Of a DNA stretch of 34,650 nucleotides, positions 23,541 through 32,336 are shown one piece after another. Each line of letters begins with the position of its first letter. The stretch's first letter is position 1. The stretch is taken from positions 1 to 34,650 of the forward strand of contig NZ_JAIVFS010000090.1 of the NCBI RefSeq assembly GCF_020829645.1, read 5' to 3'. The notes under the pieces were generated by a model. That model was given only the letters and a program-made list of their open reading frames with translations, was not told the origin of the DNA and ran no database searches. Made by a program: the position numbers and the translations under genes. Source of the DNA: Nostoc mirabile CHAB5784. GTDB lineage: Bacteria; Cyanobacteriota; Cyanobacteriia; Cyanobacteriales; Nostocaceae.

Positions 23541-24497
23541 TTATTTTTTATTCTTTCTACTCAATGTTACATCGCAGTAGTCGCTATCAGAACATTGATA
23601 AACTTTTTCTCCTGTGTTATTGATAACTTCATCCAGAAAACTAGTAGTAGAACCACACCTTGAACAAGCACGACGCTGACCTTTTTCATCACTAAAATCT
23701 TCCACTCGAAAGGGAATATCGCTGAAGGAGAGAGGTTGAGCATTGGTATAAGGCGGTACTGCATAAATTTTCTTTTCTCTACCAGCGCCAAATAGATACA
23801 AACATTCAGATTGGTGCAGTTTTGGCACATCAAAACGAGGAATTGGCGAAGGGTCAATTACATAAAACCCGTTAATGCGCGTAGGATAGCGGTGAGAAAT
23901 AGTAATTTCAGAAAATTTCACCATGTCCTCATAAAGCTTTACCCAAAGACGGGCATAATCTCCCTCACTATGCATAATTTTACGCTTTTCTTCACTTGCT
24001 TCTACAACTACTAAAGGGTCAGGATAGGGAACTTGCAGAACTAAAATTTGCCCAAGCTTTAAAGGAATTTCTGGAATGCGATGGCGGGTTTGAATTAGGG
24101 TTGCTTCTTGGGTGTGTTTAGTTAGTTTTATCCCTGGACAAGTTGTAGCAGTAAATTTACGCATATTGATGGCATTAACAGAATCATCACTTCCTTGATC
24201 TATGACTTTGAAAGTGTCATCAGTACCAATTAGGGAGAGACTAATTTGTAATCCGCCTGTGCCGAATCCCCTGGCAATTGGCATCTCGCGGGAGGCGTAG
24301 GGGACTTGATAGCCAGGAATAGCAACAGCTTTGAGGAGACTACGACGAATTTCTTTTTTGGCATCTTCATCTAGAAAGCCAAACTGATAGCCATAAGCAT
24401 TCTTTTGAAGTGGATAAGTACCATTTTTGGCATCTACAAACACCGAATTTTCTATTTCTACATTTTGGTTGGTTAAAAATTGTGTTTGTGGGTTCAT
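23541..24497 (-). CDS. phnJ: Carbon-phosphorus lyase, radical SAM enzyme PhnJ
   Basis: A 318-residue protein. Strong landmarks are GYQFGFLDEDAKKEIRRSLLKAVAIPGYQVPYASREMPI, ARGFGTGGLQ, and the C-terminal Cys cluster Cys278-x2-Cys281-x20-Cys302-x5-Cys308. The first three ligate the [4Fe-4S] cluster and the last is the thiyl/nucleophile Cys by analogy to E. coli Cys272. It cleaves the C-P bond of 5-phosphoribosyl-1-phosphonate to give a hydrocarbon and ribosyl cyclic phosphate. The start overlaps the phnI stop (ATGA), implying translational coupling. Confidence 0.95.
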   Translation of the reverse strand: MNPQTQFLTNQNVEIENSVFVDAKNGTYPLQKNAYGYQFGFLDEDAKKEIRRSLLKAVAIPGYQVPYASREMPIARGFGTGGLQISLSLIGTDDTFKVIDQGSDDSVNAINMRKFTATTCPGIKLTKHTQEATLIQTRHRIPEIPLKLGQILVLQVPYPDPLVVVEASEEKRKIMHSEGDYARLWVKLYEDMVKFSEITISHRYPTRINGFYVIDPSPIPRFDVPKLHQSECLYLFGAGREKKIYAVPPYTNAQPLSFSDIPFRVEDFSDEKGQRRACSRCGSTTSFLDEVINNTGEKVYQCSDSDYCDVTLSRKNKK

Positions 24498-25591
24498 TTC
24501 TCATCTTTGTAATTATTTTGAGTAGTACGGAGCCTATCTAGGTCAGATTGAAATGTGACGTAGTGCGGCATTTTGTAGTGAGAGGCAAAACCCATTGACT
24601 CAATGCCGTCGATATGTAAAAGGACAAATTCGGGGTCTTCAGAGGGGTTACTAGGTCCTTGTTTTGTACCTTTTTGGAGGGCGCGATCTAAAATAGCCAT
24701 AGCGATCGCTTTTACTTCGTTATGCCCAAAACAAGCTCCATATCCTAACCCAAAGGTAGGTTTACCTTTATTTTCATCCAGTTCATACATCGCGATAACT
24801 TCACACTCCGTCATCAGTACCTCTCCAATTTCAATTAATTCACCTGTCACGGGATGTGGTAATTGAATTGGTAAGTAACCGACTCGCAACTCGGCGACAG
24901 TGGGGTGAATATCCCCATAGCCGCGCATATTAGAATAAGCGATGGCTAAAATAGAACCTGTCTCAGCCCGTGCCATTGTTGCTAATGCGGCAGAACGTGA
25001 AACTGGGAAAATTAGAGGTTCCCGTGTAATATCAAACGGGGGTTGATAATGTTCAATAAATGGTGGTAACAACCCTTCCTGACGTAAGCTATCTAAAACT
25101 TTAGGAAAGGTAGTCGGTAATATTTCGTATGGTGTTTCTTTCAGCCAACTTTTGGCTATTTTACGAAAAGTATCGGGCGATTCATCTAGCAGTTCAAAGC
25201 GAAAGAGACGCTGTAAATAATCCGATGTTGGACCCAACATCTGCCCACCCGGAATATCCTTAAATGCGGCAGAAATGCGACGGATAAGACGTATAGCTTT
25301 GCCATTATGCAGAGGAGTTTCACCCAATCGAGGACGAGTTGAACGATAAGCCCTCAAATAGAAAGCGGCTTCTAAAGTATCACCAGCACTTTGCTTAATT
25401 GCTAGTGAGGCTAACTCTGGATGATACAAGCCTCCTTCTGACAAAACTCGACTATGTAAAAAGTGCAATTGATGACGAATTGTTTCTAAAGATAGGGGAG
25501 ACTCGGTGCTATTTTGTGTTCGCAAGTAGTCTAGTAATTTAATTGCTTCTTCGATAGCCGTTTCGCCGCCTTTAATCGCAATATAACCCAT
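24494..25591 (-). CDS. phnI: C-P lyase core subunit PhnI
   Basis: The 365-residue length is normal for PhnI. It has MGYIAIKGGETAIEEAIKLLDYLR at the start, AFYLRAYRSTRPRLGETPL, RRISAAFKDIPGGQMLGPTSDYLQRLFRFEL, and LGYGACFGHNEVKAIAMAILDRAL near the end. PhnI is the nucleosidase of the core and, with PhnG, H and L, transfers the phosphonate to ribose of ATP. It starts 41 bp after phnH. Confidence 0.95.
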   Translation of the reverse strand: MGYIAIKGGETAIEEAIKLLDYLRTQNSTESPLSLETIRHQLHFLHSRVLSEGGLYHPELASLAIKQSAGDTLEAAFYLRAYRSTRPRLGETPLHNGKAIRLIRRISAAFKDIPGGQMLGPTSDYLQRLFRFELLDESPDTFRKIAKSWLKETPYEILPTTFPKVLDSLRQEGLLPPFIEHYQPPFDITREPLIFPVSRSAALATMARAETGSILAIAYSNMRGYGDIHPTVAELRVGYLPIQLPHPVTGELIEIGEVLMTECEVIAMYELDENKGKPTFGLGYGACFGHNEVKAIAMAILDRALQKGTKQGPSNPSEDPEFVLLHIDGIESMGFASHYKMPHYVTFQSDLDRLRTTQNNYKDEK

Positions 25592-25632
25592 AGTCGATTT
25601 AAAATTTTTAAGAAGAATGCAGAAGTCAGAAT

Positions 25633-26232
25633 TCAGAATAAGTTAATGGAGGTTTGAGTATTAGCGAAATCATTCAGTTTGATTTGAGTAGTTCTCGGTA
25701 ATGCCATAATGCAAGTTGAATCTACCAGAATCATGTCTACTCCCAAGGGAAAATTTTCTACCCAATTTTGACGAAGCACGAACCATAATGGATGAAATCC
25801 AGCGAGATGAATAAGGCGCGTTTTTTTGATGCCAGCCCCCGATAATTGAAATGATATATTTCCGAGATTAACTGCTGTTCCTTGAAGTATTAAAGTAGCT
25901 CCTTTTTCTGGGTTAGACAATTCTCCTAAGTTAGGAGAGAAATTCATGTTAGGCGGATTAGTAGCATCTTTAACTACAAATTTTGCAGTTTTTTCACAGG
26001 TTATAGGTGCTTGCAGAAGATAGCGATCACTTTTATTCACCAACCCATCTTTATCGCTCCAACTTACAGTTTTATCGACTAGCGTTGCTAACACTCCTAC
26101 CAAAGTTGAAGACTTTCCTAAATACTGGCTTAAATCAGCAATTTCTCCCGGCAAACTCATACAATGCAACAAATTCCTAAAAATCTTTTGTTGACTTTCT
26201 CCTTGCCAGATAGCCTCAATCTTCAGCATCAT
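25633..26232 (-). CDS. phnH: C-P lyase core subunit PhnH
   Basis: A 199-residue protein with IWQGESQQKIFRNLLHCMSLPGEI near the N-terminus, ATLVDKTVSW, and LSGAGIKKTRLIHLAGFHPLW with VDMILVDSTCIMALPRTT at the C-terminus, the usual PhnH pattern. It is a PLP-fold-like structural subunit without PLP that dimerises with PhnG-I in the core complex. Its start overlaps the phnG 3' end by 17 bases. Confidence 0.92.
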   Translation of the reverse strand: MMLKIEAIWQGESQQKIFRNLLHCMSLPGEIADLSQYLGKSSTLVGVLATLVDKTVSWSDKDGLVNKSDRYLLQAPITCEKTAKFVVKDATNPPNMNFSPNLGELSNPEKGATLILQGTAVNLGNISFQLSGAGIKKTRLIHLAGFHPLWFVLRQNWVENFPLGVDMILVDSTCIMALPRTTQIKLNDFANTQTSINLF

Positions 26233-26683
26233 CTTCCTCCTGGTTGACTAAAGAAAAATTCACTTTAGTTTTTGCCAACATTGCACCTTGTTGTACTTCT
26301 TCCCAAGCACTTTTTTCTATGCCTTGTTGAATTAAATCTGCAACTTCTTGCCAACCAGGTAATTGATGAGCCATCACCGCATCACATACAGCTAAAGCTA
26401 CAGCTAACTCAATAGAATCACTCATTACCTGAGCAGCACCTTCAAAGCTTTCATTGCTTGAATTGGTGAGTTCTATCCATGCACTTGCTATAGGAATTTC
26501 TCCTAAGTAATATGGTTCGTGAAACACCCCATCTTCCATTTGCAGCAGACTCAAGCCAGCCTGGGGTAAAGATTTGTAGTTGACTTCCCAACTAGAAATT
26601 AAATCTTCTGCTAAAAATTGCAGCTTTTCAGGTGAATAAGCAGTTAAAGCTTTAATCCAAAGGCTTCGAGAAGGAATTGTCAT
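26216..26683 (-). CDS. phnG: C-P lyase core subunit PhnG
   Basis: A 155-residue protein with SPEKLQFLAEDLISSW, QAGLSLLQMEDGVFHEPYYLGEIPIASAWIEL, and VMSDSIELAVALAVCDAVMAHQLPG, the recognisable PhnG core. It forms a GHIJ complex with its neighbours. The ATG overlaps the phnE2 stop as ATGA. Confidence 0.92.
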   Translation of the reverse strand: MTIPSRSLWIKALTAYSPEKLQFLAEDLISSWEVNYKSLPQAGLSLLQMEDGVFHEPYYLGEIPIASAWIELTNSSNESFEGAAQVMSDSIELAVALAVCDAVMAHQLPGWQEVADLIQQGIEKSAWEEVQQGAMLAKTKVNFSLVNQEEDDAED

Positions 26684-27474
26684 GAAAGTTTATTTCTTAA
26701 CAAAGCGGAAAGGTAATCAATGGCAACGATTGTAATAATAATGATCAGAATTAAAGCAGCAGCTTGGTCATATTGAAAAAAGCGCAAATTGGCATTTAAC
26801 TCTAAACCAATTCCTCCCGCTCCTACCAATCCTAATACCGTTGCCACTCTGACATTTCGGTCAAAAATGTAGAGCGTGTAACCAACTACCTCTTGAAGAA
26901 TTGAAGGCCAAGCTGCAAACATAACGACCTGAAGAAAGTTAGCACCAGTAGCGTTAATTGCTTCATAGATTCCTGGATTAACTCGCTCCATACTCTCAGA
27001 AAAAAATTTTGTTAAGAATCCTGATGTATGTAACCCTAAAGCTAAAACTCCAGGTAAAGGCCCAAGCCCTAAAGCAGCTACAAATATTAGGGCTAATACT
27101 AAATCGGGTAACGCCAATAAGAAAGTCAGTAACTCTCGCACGGTGCGATAAATCATGGGATGAGGAGAAATATTTTTGGCAGCAAGTGGGGTAAAAATGA
27201 CACTAATCACAAAAGCTAACACTGTTCCCCAAAGCGCGATCGCTAAAGTTTGTCCCATCAATCCTAGATACTTGCCTAACTCCGTGAAATTAGGCGATCG
27301 ATACCGTCCCAGATATTCAAAAATATCGCTAAAACCCCAGAGTAAAGTTGTAAATGAAATCTCCAAATGGGCAATTACTAATCCGACAAAAATTAACAAG
27401 AATCCCAACCAAAGGAAAATTAAATTTGCAGGTTTTTTCGGCAGTGGGGGGAGTTGAGAAGTTTTAAATACCAT
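26680..27474 (-). CDS. phnE: Phosphonate ABC transporter permease PhnE, second copy
   Basis: A 264-residue integral membrane protein with about six hydrophobic segments. It shows the binding-protein-dependent permease EAA-like loop (INATGANFLQVVMFAAWPSILQEVVGYTLYIFDRNVRVATVLGLVGAGGIGLEL), typical of PhnE. It probably pairs with the upstream permease as a heterodimer driven by PhnC. It starts 2 bp after phnE1 ends. Confidence 0.93.
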   Translation of the reverse strand: MVFKTSQLPPLPKKPANLIFLWLGFLLIFVGLVIAHLEISFTTLLWGFSDIFEYLGRYRSPNFTELGKYLGLMGQTLAIALWGTVLAFVISVIFTPLAAKNISPHPMIYRTVRELLTFLLALPDLVLALIFVAALGLGPLPGVLALGLHTSGFLTKFFSESMERVNPGIYEAINATGANFLQVVMFAAWPSILQEVVGYTLYIFDRNVRVATVLGLVGAGGIGLELNANLRFFQYDQAAALILIIIITIVAIDYLSALLRNKLS

Positions 27475-27476
27475 CT

Positions 27477-28280
27477 TTAAATCACCCGCGATCGTAATTG
27501 GTTAGATAGTCTATCTAGGACGGTTACAGCCAGATAAACTGACACTATAATCATCATTAATTGACTGTAGTTAAACAGGCGAATAGATGACACTAACTCA
27601 TATCCAATTCCTCCAGCACCTACCAAACCAACAATTGTTGCTGAACGCACATTATGGTCAAGAATGTAGAGAAGTGTGCCAATTAAATCAGGGAAAGCTT
27701 GAGGAAGCATTGCGAAGGTTATTAACTGTAACCAACTCGCACCTGTTGATATTACCCCTTCAATAGATTTGGGATCTACTACTTCAATACTTTCAGCAAA
27801 AAACTTCGCCATAAAGCCAGTGGTGACAAAAGTAAGTGCCATTATTCCAGGTAATGAACCCAATCCTACGGCTGAGACAAATACCAATGCCCATACCACT
27901 TCTGGTAAAGCACGCATTAGAGAAAGTAAGTTGCGGCTGATGTGGTAAACGACTGGATTTGGACTACTATTGCGAGCTGCAAGTATTCCTAAAGGTAGGC
28001 TTAAAAGCAGAGAAAAAGTTGTACTTAAAAAGGCAATTTCTAAAGTTTCCAACATTTTTGTTCCGAGAGTTGGAAAATAATCCCAATCAGGAACAGCAAA
28101 TAACTGTCGGATAAATTCAAAGAGTTTTCCTGTAGATTGAAAAATCCTCACTAAATCCACTTCCACAATAGTAGCGGTACTGCCAAGAGCTAGCAGAATA
28201 ACTAACACCAAAGCAACCAGAGAAAGAGGAGGTAGACCATCAAGACTTGGCCAACGCCATTTCCATGTTAAAGTTTTCAT
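27477..28280 (-). CDS. phnE: Phosphonate ABC transporter permease PhnE, first copy
   Basis: A 267-residue membrane protein with a similar fold: an N-terminal TM around LSLVALVLVILLALGS, FLSTTFSLLLSLPLGILAARN, GALPEVVWALVFVSAVGLGSLPGIMALTF-like core, and the EAA-type stretch STGASWLQLITFAMLPQAFPDLIGTLLYILDHNVRSATIVGLVGAGGIGYEL. The start overlaps the phnC 3' end by 41 bases, so translation of the two is probably coupled. Confidence 0.93.
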   Translation of the reverse strand: MKTLTWKWRWPSLDGLPPLSLVALVLVILLALGSTATIVEVDLVRIFQSTGKLFEFIRQLFAVPDWDYFPTLGTKMLETLEIAFLSTTFSLLLSLPLGILAARNSSPNPVVYHISRNLLSLMRALPEVVWALVFVSAVGLGSLPGIMALTFVTTGFMAKFFAESIEVVDPKSIEGVISTGASWLQLITFAMLPQAFPDLIGTLLYILDHNVRSATIVGLVGAGGIGYELVSSIRLFNYSQLMMIIVSVYLAVTVLDRLSNQLRSRVI

Positions 28281-29031
28281 CTAAACTTCCATCCGCACGT
28301 CGATAAATGGTTTCGAGAATTTCTTGTTGATGAAATAATTCTGCAGCTGTACCGTCAAAGACGACTCGACCCTGATTGATGCCAATAATCCTCTCAGCAA
28401 ACTGTATAGCCAAGCCAACTTGGTGTAAGCTAGCGACAACAGTAACCCCATCTTTTTGACAAATTTCTTGTAGCAATTTCATAATTTCTTCGCAGGTTAC
28501 TGGGTCGAGACTAGCTACAGGCTCATCTGCTAAAATTAGTGCTGGTTGTTGAGCTAAAACACGAGCGATCGCTACTCGTTGCTGCTGACCTCCAGATAAT
28601 CTACTAGCACGATTCCAGGCTTTTTCTGTCAAATCTACCCGCGCTAATGCCCAATGAGCTATTTCATAGTCTTTTTTCGGGAACAGGTAAACTAGGCTTT
28701 CCCACCAAGAACGGTGATAAAGTCTTCCAGTGAGGACGTTAGTCATGACATTCAAGCGACCCACCAGATTAAATTGTTGAAAGACCATGCCAACTTGAGC
28801 GCGAAGGCGACGTAGATTTTCTTTTGTAAGTTGAGAATTGGCAATGATAATTTCACCACTACTAGGGGTTTCTAAACCATTCAAGAGACGCAGAAGTGTA
28901 GATTTACCTGCACCTGAAGGTCCTAAAATGACTGTGAATTCACCTGAATTGATTGTCAGTGTTGTAGGATGTAGAGCCTGAAACCCATTTTCGTAGCGTT
29001 TACTAACTTGTTTAATTTGTATCAAAGACAT
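28240..29031 (-). CDS. phnC: Phosphonate ABC transporter ATPase PhnC
   Basis: About 263 residues starting at MSLIQIKQVSKRYENG; a start 18 bases earlier is possible. Walker A GPSGAGKST, Q-loop VGMVFQQFNLVGRLNVMTNVLTGRL (typical of PhnC), signature LSGGQQQRVAIARVL, Walker B LILADEPVASLD and switch SLHQV are present. It energises uptake through the PhnE permeases. No good ribosome-binding site precedes the chosen start. Confidence 0.93.
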   Translation of the reverse strand: MSLIQIKQVSKRYENGFQALHPTTLTINSGEFTVILGPSGAGKSTLLRLLNGLETPSSGEIIIANSQLTKENLRRLRAQVGMVFQQFNLVGRLNVMTNVLTGRLYHRSWWESLVYLFPKKDYEIAHWALARVDLTEKAWNRASRLSGGQQQRVAIARVLAQQPALILADEPVASLDPVTCEEIMKLLQEICQKDGVTVVASLHQVGLAIQFAERIIGINQGRVVFDGTAAELFHQQEILETIYRRADGSLDENFNMEMALAKS

Positions 29032-29103
29032 AAGGAATTCAAAGTTCAAAATGTTCGCGTACCGTCTCGTAGAGAAGAAACTTAATCCTTGAGCATGGTT
29101 TAA

Positions 29104-29143
29104 TTAAGCAAGTGAAACTCAATAATTTTGTCCACTTGCTTAA
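29104..29143 (-). promoter_or_regulatory. Stem-loop between phnD and phnC
   Basis: Perfect 11-bp arms TTAAGCAAGTG and CACTTGCTTAA flank an 18-base loop, just past the phnD stop. There is no U-tract on the minus strand. Such intercistronic stems often protect the binding-protein mRNA and set its excess over transporter subunits. Confidence 0.6.
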
Positions 29144-29148
29144 AGAGA

Positions 29149-30078
29149 TTACTTAAGTAGTTGTTCGCGTGCTAGTCCCAGATCCTTGACCATATCCCGG
29201 ATTGGTTGATAGTCACTAGGAGTAGCAGAATCGTAACGCAGAAGATCACCGTAGCCAGTTACCTTAATTTCTTTGTGGGCATTTAAAATAGCTTCCCGAA
29301 TTTTCTTTTTGGTGGCTGTATCCAAGTCATCACGGTATGTTAAAGGAGAACCAGGTAAGGGGTTAGAAGAAAGCAGAATACGATTGCTTTGTTTGGTAAT
29401 TAACCCTTGAGAAAGCATCTTTTCGTAGGTGATGTCGTTGTCAGCTGCTGCATCTACTGTTTTGTTTTTAACTGCTAGTTCAGCAGCATCATGAGAACCA
29501 GCATAAGTAAGTTTACCGAAAAACTGTTGAGGCATCTTACCCGTGCTTTTCTTAACTATATAGCTGGGTACTAATGCTCCAGAAGTAGACGCTGGATCGA
29601 CAAAAGCAACATTTTTACCTTTTAAATCTTTCAGAGATTTAACGGGGGAATTACCAGGCACAACAAATATACTCTTGTATGTAGATTGACCATTTTTACG
29701 AACACCTACCGCAAAAGCTTCTGCTCCTGATTCTCGCTGGGCTAGCACATAAGACAGTGGCCCAAACCAAGCGACATCTACCCGGTCTTTTCTCATAGCT
29801 TCAATCACACCTGCATAGTCAGTAGCAGTGAAGACTTTGACAGAGCGACCAAGTTTTTTCTCCAAATAGACTCGCATTGGCTCAAATTTTTGCACCATTT
29901 CTTGGTTATTTTCAGCAGGAATTAATCCCAAGACAATGGGACGGTTTTGAGCCGAAGCCACTGGGAAGTTGAATTGACCTTGCAGCAAGGAGCTTATTCC
30001 TTGACGGCTAACCTGACTCCCAACTGCTAAAGAGGATAGCAAGACTGCAATGGTAGTTATATATTTTCTGCGAAACAT
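29149..30078 (-). CDS. phnD: Phosphonate ABC transporter periplasmic binding protein PhnD
   Basis: About 309 residues from the ATG (MFRRKYITT), which has GGAG 11 bases upstream; a TTG 15 bases earlier overlaps that site and is rejected. It has an N-terminal signal sequence (RRKYITTIAVLLSSLAVGS), then VLGLIPAENNQEMVQKFEPMRVYLEK, DYAGVIEAMRKDRVDVAWFGPLSYVLA and VDPASTSGALVPSYI, the PhnD/PtxB ligand-binding pattern. It captures phosphonates in the periplasm. It is the first gene of the operon, preceded by a 250-base leader that contains the shared 110-bp block. Confidence 0.92.
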   Translation of the reverse strand: MFRRKYITTIAVLLSSLAVGSQVSRQGISSLLQGQFNFPVASAQNRPIVLGLIPAENNQEMVQKFEPMRVYLEKKLGRSVKVFTATDYAGVIEAMRKDRVDVAWFGPLSYVLAQRESGAEAFAVGVRKNGQSTYKSIFVVPGNSPVKSLKDLKGKNVAFVDPASTSGALVPSYIVKKSTGKMPQQFFGKLTYAGSHDAAELAVKNKTVDAAADNDITYEKMLSQGLITKQSNRILLSSNPLPGSPLTYRDDLDTATKKKIREAILNAHKEIKVTGYGDLLRYDSATPSDYQPIRDMVKDLGLAREQLLK

Positions 30079-30179
30079 GATTAAAATCTCCAAATTAAGT
30101 GAAATAGTTTAAGTTAACTAAGGCATTGATTTTTTGGCTAAACCCATCAAATCTGGCGGTTATTTACTATCGGATTAAG

Positions 30180-30350
30180 CTTGTTAAGTCAGAGGTCACA
30201 CTATAGAGCAGGAACCGTTGAGAACCATGCGAAAATTGTTACCTCGATTTGTCTTATGTTTAATCTACAGTTCGTTTCTTAAATTCAAAGGGGCAGTTAT
30301 ATTAAAAGTTACTTATGAGCTGAACTATACAAGCTACTCTACTTGTATAG
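30180..30350 (-). promoter_or_regulatory. phnD promoter/leader block, duplicate of the VOC upstream block
   Basis: Bases 30241-30350 on the minus strand align without gaps to 2790-2899. Shared runs include GCTCATAAGTAA, AACATAAGAC and AATCGAGGT. Weaker similarity goes on towards 30180. TAATAT at the minus-strand position matching TAATAG upstream of VOC is a -10 candidate. Confidence 0.75.
30325..30350 (-). promoter_or_regulatory. Operator-like palindrome upstream of phnD
   Basis: CTATACAAG-N8-CTTGTATAG with perfect 9-bp arms, the same arms and total length as the palindrome upstream of the VOC cluster, although the spacers differ almost completely. Conserved arms with a free spacer are what a dimeric repressor site would show. 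PhnF-like proteins encoded on both sides of the operon are the candidate binders. Confidence 0.72.
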
Positions 30351-30637
30351 AGCATTCGTGACAGGTGCACATTTGCTCATTCCTGACACCTTAAGGCAAA
30401 ATTAGTTTTGTCAACAGTAATTAAGCTGTCAATAAGGTAGTCCATTAAGTATTAAATTTAACTTTATACAGGGATATAAAGACAAGGATGGACGATACTT
30501 TGAAATATGACGCTGCACCTACGCCAGCCTCGGCATCGCTGGCTTAAAAATTGTGTTTCCCAGCCCGATTTTTGACTAAATTTTAAGTATTATTGCTTAT
30601 TTACAAATGGTTAATGACCTTAACCTGTGGCCGAACA

Positions 30638-30729
30638 ATAGGACTCCTCCAAAGATTTATGAAAACATACTGAGACTGAAAAGCCCGTTTTGTCTGAAAT
30701 TTTGTTCAGAAATCAGATAGGAGTCCTAT
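30638..30729. repeat. MITE-like element with ATAGGACTC / GAGTCCTAT ends, copy 2
   Basis: A 92-bp copy of the element at 2420-2522 in the same plus-strand orientation, with perfect 9-bp ends. Both copies lie roughly 270-290 bp upstream of the operator palindromes, though on opposite orientations relative to the genes. Confidence 0.75.
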
Positions 30730-31158
30730 AGGAAGGTTGTCACTAAGGATCGTGGATTTAATAAAGTGCAACTTTCATAGAAGAGGCAGGATGAGCCGCG
30801 GCTTTCGTCGTAGACGCTTCCTCGGCTTGCTTCGACGTAGGAGTAGGCGTTTACAAGCCAAGCCACCGCTTATCCTACCTCCCCTAGAAAAGAGAAATTT
30901 TGCATTCTGAAATTCTAAAATTTTGCATTCTGTTTAATCTACATTCCTAAAGACAGGAAAGTCACACGTTTTTAGTGATAGTCTCCTAGCTTCAGCACAA
31001 TAAATGAGCTTTTTTAAAAAAAGATTAACCAAAATTTAATTGATTTTTATAATCTTGTTAATAATTTTTTATTATTTTCAGCATAAATCTAATAAATAGT
31101 AACATTTAAATCTTAGAGCTTTATGTACCTTTATGCAAAAGAGTATTCAAAAGTTTTA

Positions 31159-31313
31159 AGAGGTTGTTTGAAAAGTAGTTTGCTGTGATTTTAGGCACTT
31201 ATTGATCCCCCATAGCCAGCAGGTAACCGGAATCAAAGTCCCCATTTTGAAGGGGAATTTAGGGGGATATAGAACGTTTTGCTACTGATAAGAGAACTTT
31301 TCAAACATCCTCT
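31159..31313. repeat. MITE-like element with AGAGGTTGTTTGAAAAGT ends
   Basis: The left end AGAGGTTGTTTGAAAAGT and the right end ACTTTTCAAACATCCTCT are near-perfect inverted repeats. The 155-bp interior contains a TCCCC-N-AGGGGA hairpin and no frame. Confidence 0.7.
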
Positions 31314-31390
31314 AAAGGTATTTTTTTGTAAGCATTTTAGATGAAATAGCAGTATAAGTCTTACAATGCAAAGTTTTCAGTCTGATTCTA

Positions 31391-31414
31391 ATTCCTTTAT
31401 GCTAATAAAGGAAT
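31391..31414 (+). promoter_or_regulatory. Palindrome upstream of GntR paralogue 2
   Basis: ATTCCTTTAT-GCTA-ATAAAGGAAT, perfect 10-bp arms, about 145 bp before the start. It may be an operator or part of an mRNA leader and does not resemble the CTATACAAG sites. Confidence 0.35.
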
Positions 31415-31559
31415 CCGTAGAAACAGTTTTAGTCAATAAACACAACAGTTACGCTCCAGATCCTCTCAACCGCTAGAAGAATATCTGAGAAAAAGAGTAG
31501 AGCAGAAAACGTACAGGTAACTAATAAAAGTTTGATTATTGAATTAGGATGGATTCTTC

Positions 31560-32336
31560 ATGAAGTCTACAAAGCAACAGCAAAAAGGTGAATCGCTTTA
31601 CCATCAGATAGCTGAAAAGCTAATTGCAGATATCCAAGCTGGAGATTATCTTCCGGGCGATCGCCTACCTTCGGAAAACGAATTGGCCGCGCACTACGGT
31701 GTTCATCGCTTTACCGCTCGCATGGCAATTAAATATGTAGTTGACCAAGATTTAGTATACAGAATACAAGGGCGCGGTGCTTTTGTAAAAGAACAAAAAA
31801 TTGATTATTCTCTCAATTTTAAAACTAACTTTACTCAAAGTTTGCTCAACTTAGGTTATCTTCCCTGTATCCGAATACTTAGTAGCAAATTAATTCCTGC
31901 TAGCGAACAACTTGCCAATTTACTTGAAACTAATATCGGAAATTCTCTATTCCAAGTAAAATTTCTCCGCGTGGCATCGCTGGCAATGACGGATACTACT
32001 GTACCCGAATGGAATCCTTTATGTATCAGTGTTTCTTATTTACTCTCGGAAAAATTTCCCGACTTACCTATACTGATTTATAGGTCTCAATCTCTCTACA
32101 GTTTGCTGCGGAATCACTATGGGATTGAGCCACGTCGTACTCGTACTCAGATTGAAACCCAGGCGGCTTACAAAGAAGAAGCGAAACTTTTAAAAATTCC
32201 CCCTGGTGCACCAATGCTAACAACTAAAAGCCAAGTTCGTGACCAGCATGACCACTTATTTGAGTACACAGTCACTCATTTTCGGGGCGATCGATTTACT
32301 TTTGAAGTTTCTTGTTCACCGCAGCTAACAACTTGA
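31560..32336 (+). CDS. GntR-family regulator with UTRA domain, PhnF-like, paralogue 2
   Basis: A 258-residue protein with a GntR winged helix (about 14-82: IAEKLIADIQAGDYLPGDRLPSE, RFTARMAIKYVVDQDLV, RIQGRGAFV) and a UTRA effector domain to the end. It is divergent from phnD across the shared control block, the standard place for a PhnF repressor of the operon. It differs from paralogue 1 mainly in the recognition helix (RFTARMAIKYV versus RLTARQAITAL), so the two may differ in operator preference. Effector ligand is not known. Confidence 0.88.
   Translation: MKSTKQQQKGESLYHQIAEKLIADIQAGDYLPGDRLPSENELAAHYGVHRFTARMAIKYVVDQDLVYRIQGRGAFVKEQKIDYSLNFKTNFTQSLLNLGYLPCIRILSSKLIPASEQLANLLETNIGNSLFQVKFLRVASLAMTDTTVPEWNPLCISVSYLLSEKFPDLPILIYRSQSLYSLLRNHYGIEPRRTRTQIETQAAYKEEAKLLKIPPGAPMLTTKSQVRDQHDHLFEYTVTHFRGDRFTFEVSCSPQLTT

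Larger units (their letters stand above)
30094..31559. other. Divergent control region between phnD and GntR paralogue 2
   Basis: No gene is convincing in about 1.5 kb. From left to right it holds the shared 110-bp block with operator, two TTGACA-like hexamers on the minus strand (about 30410-30435), a GCCAGC/GCTGGC hairpin near 30523-30543, a MITE-like repeat, a repeat-rich tract (30781-30890), a second type of inverted-repeat element (31159-31313), and a 10-bp-arm palindrome (31391-31414) upstream of the GntR gene. Confidence 0.65.

Noticed and set aside
30609..30626. Pho-box-like sites upstream of phnD (GGTTAA and TTAACC)
   Set aside because: Only two opposed half-sites are present, without the direct 11-bp pitch, so this is weaker than the set upstream of the VOC gene.
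31391..31414. A third CTATACAAG-type operator upstream of GntR paralogue 2
   Set aside because: The palindrome there (ATTCCTTTAT arms) is unrelated in sequence to the shared operators.
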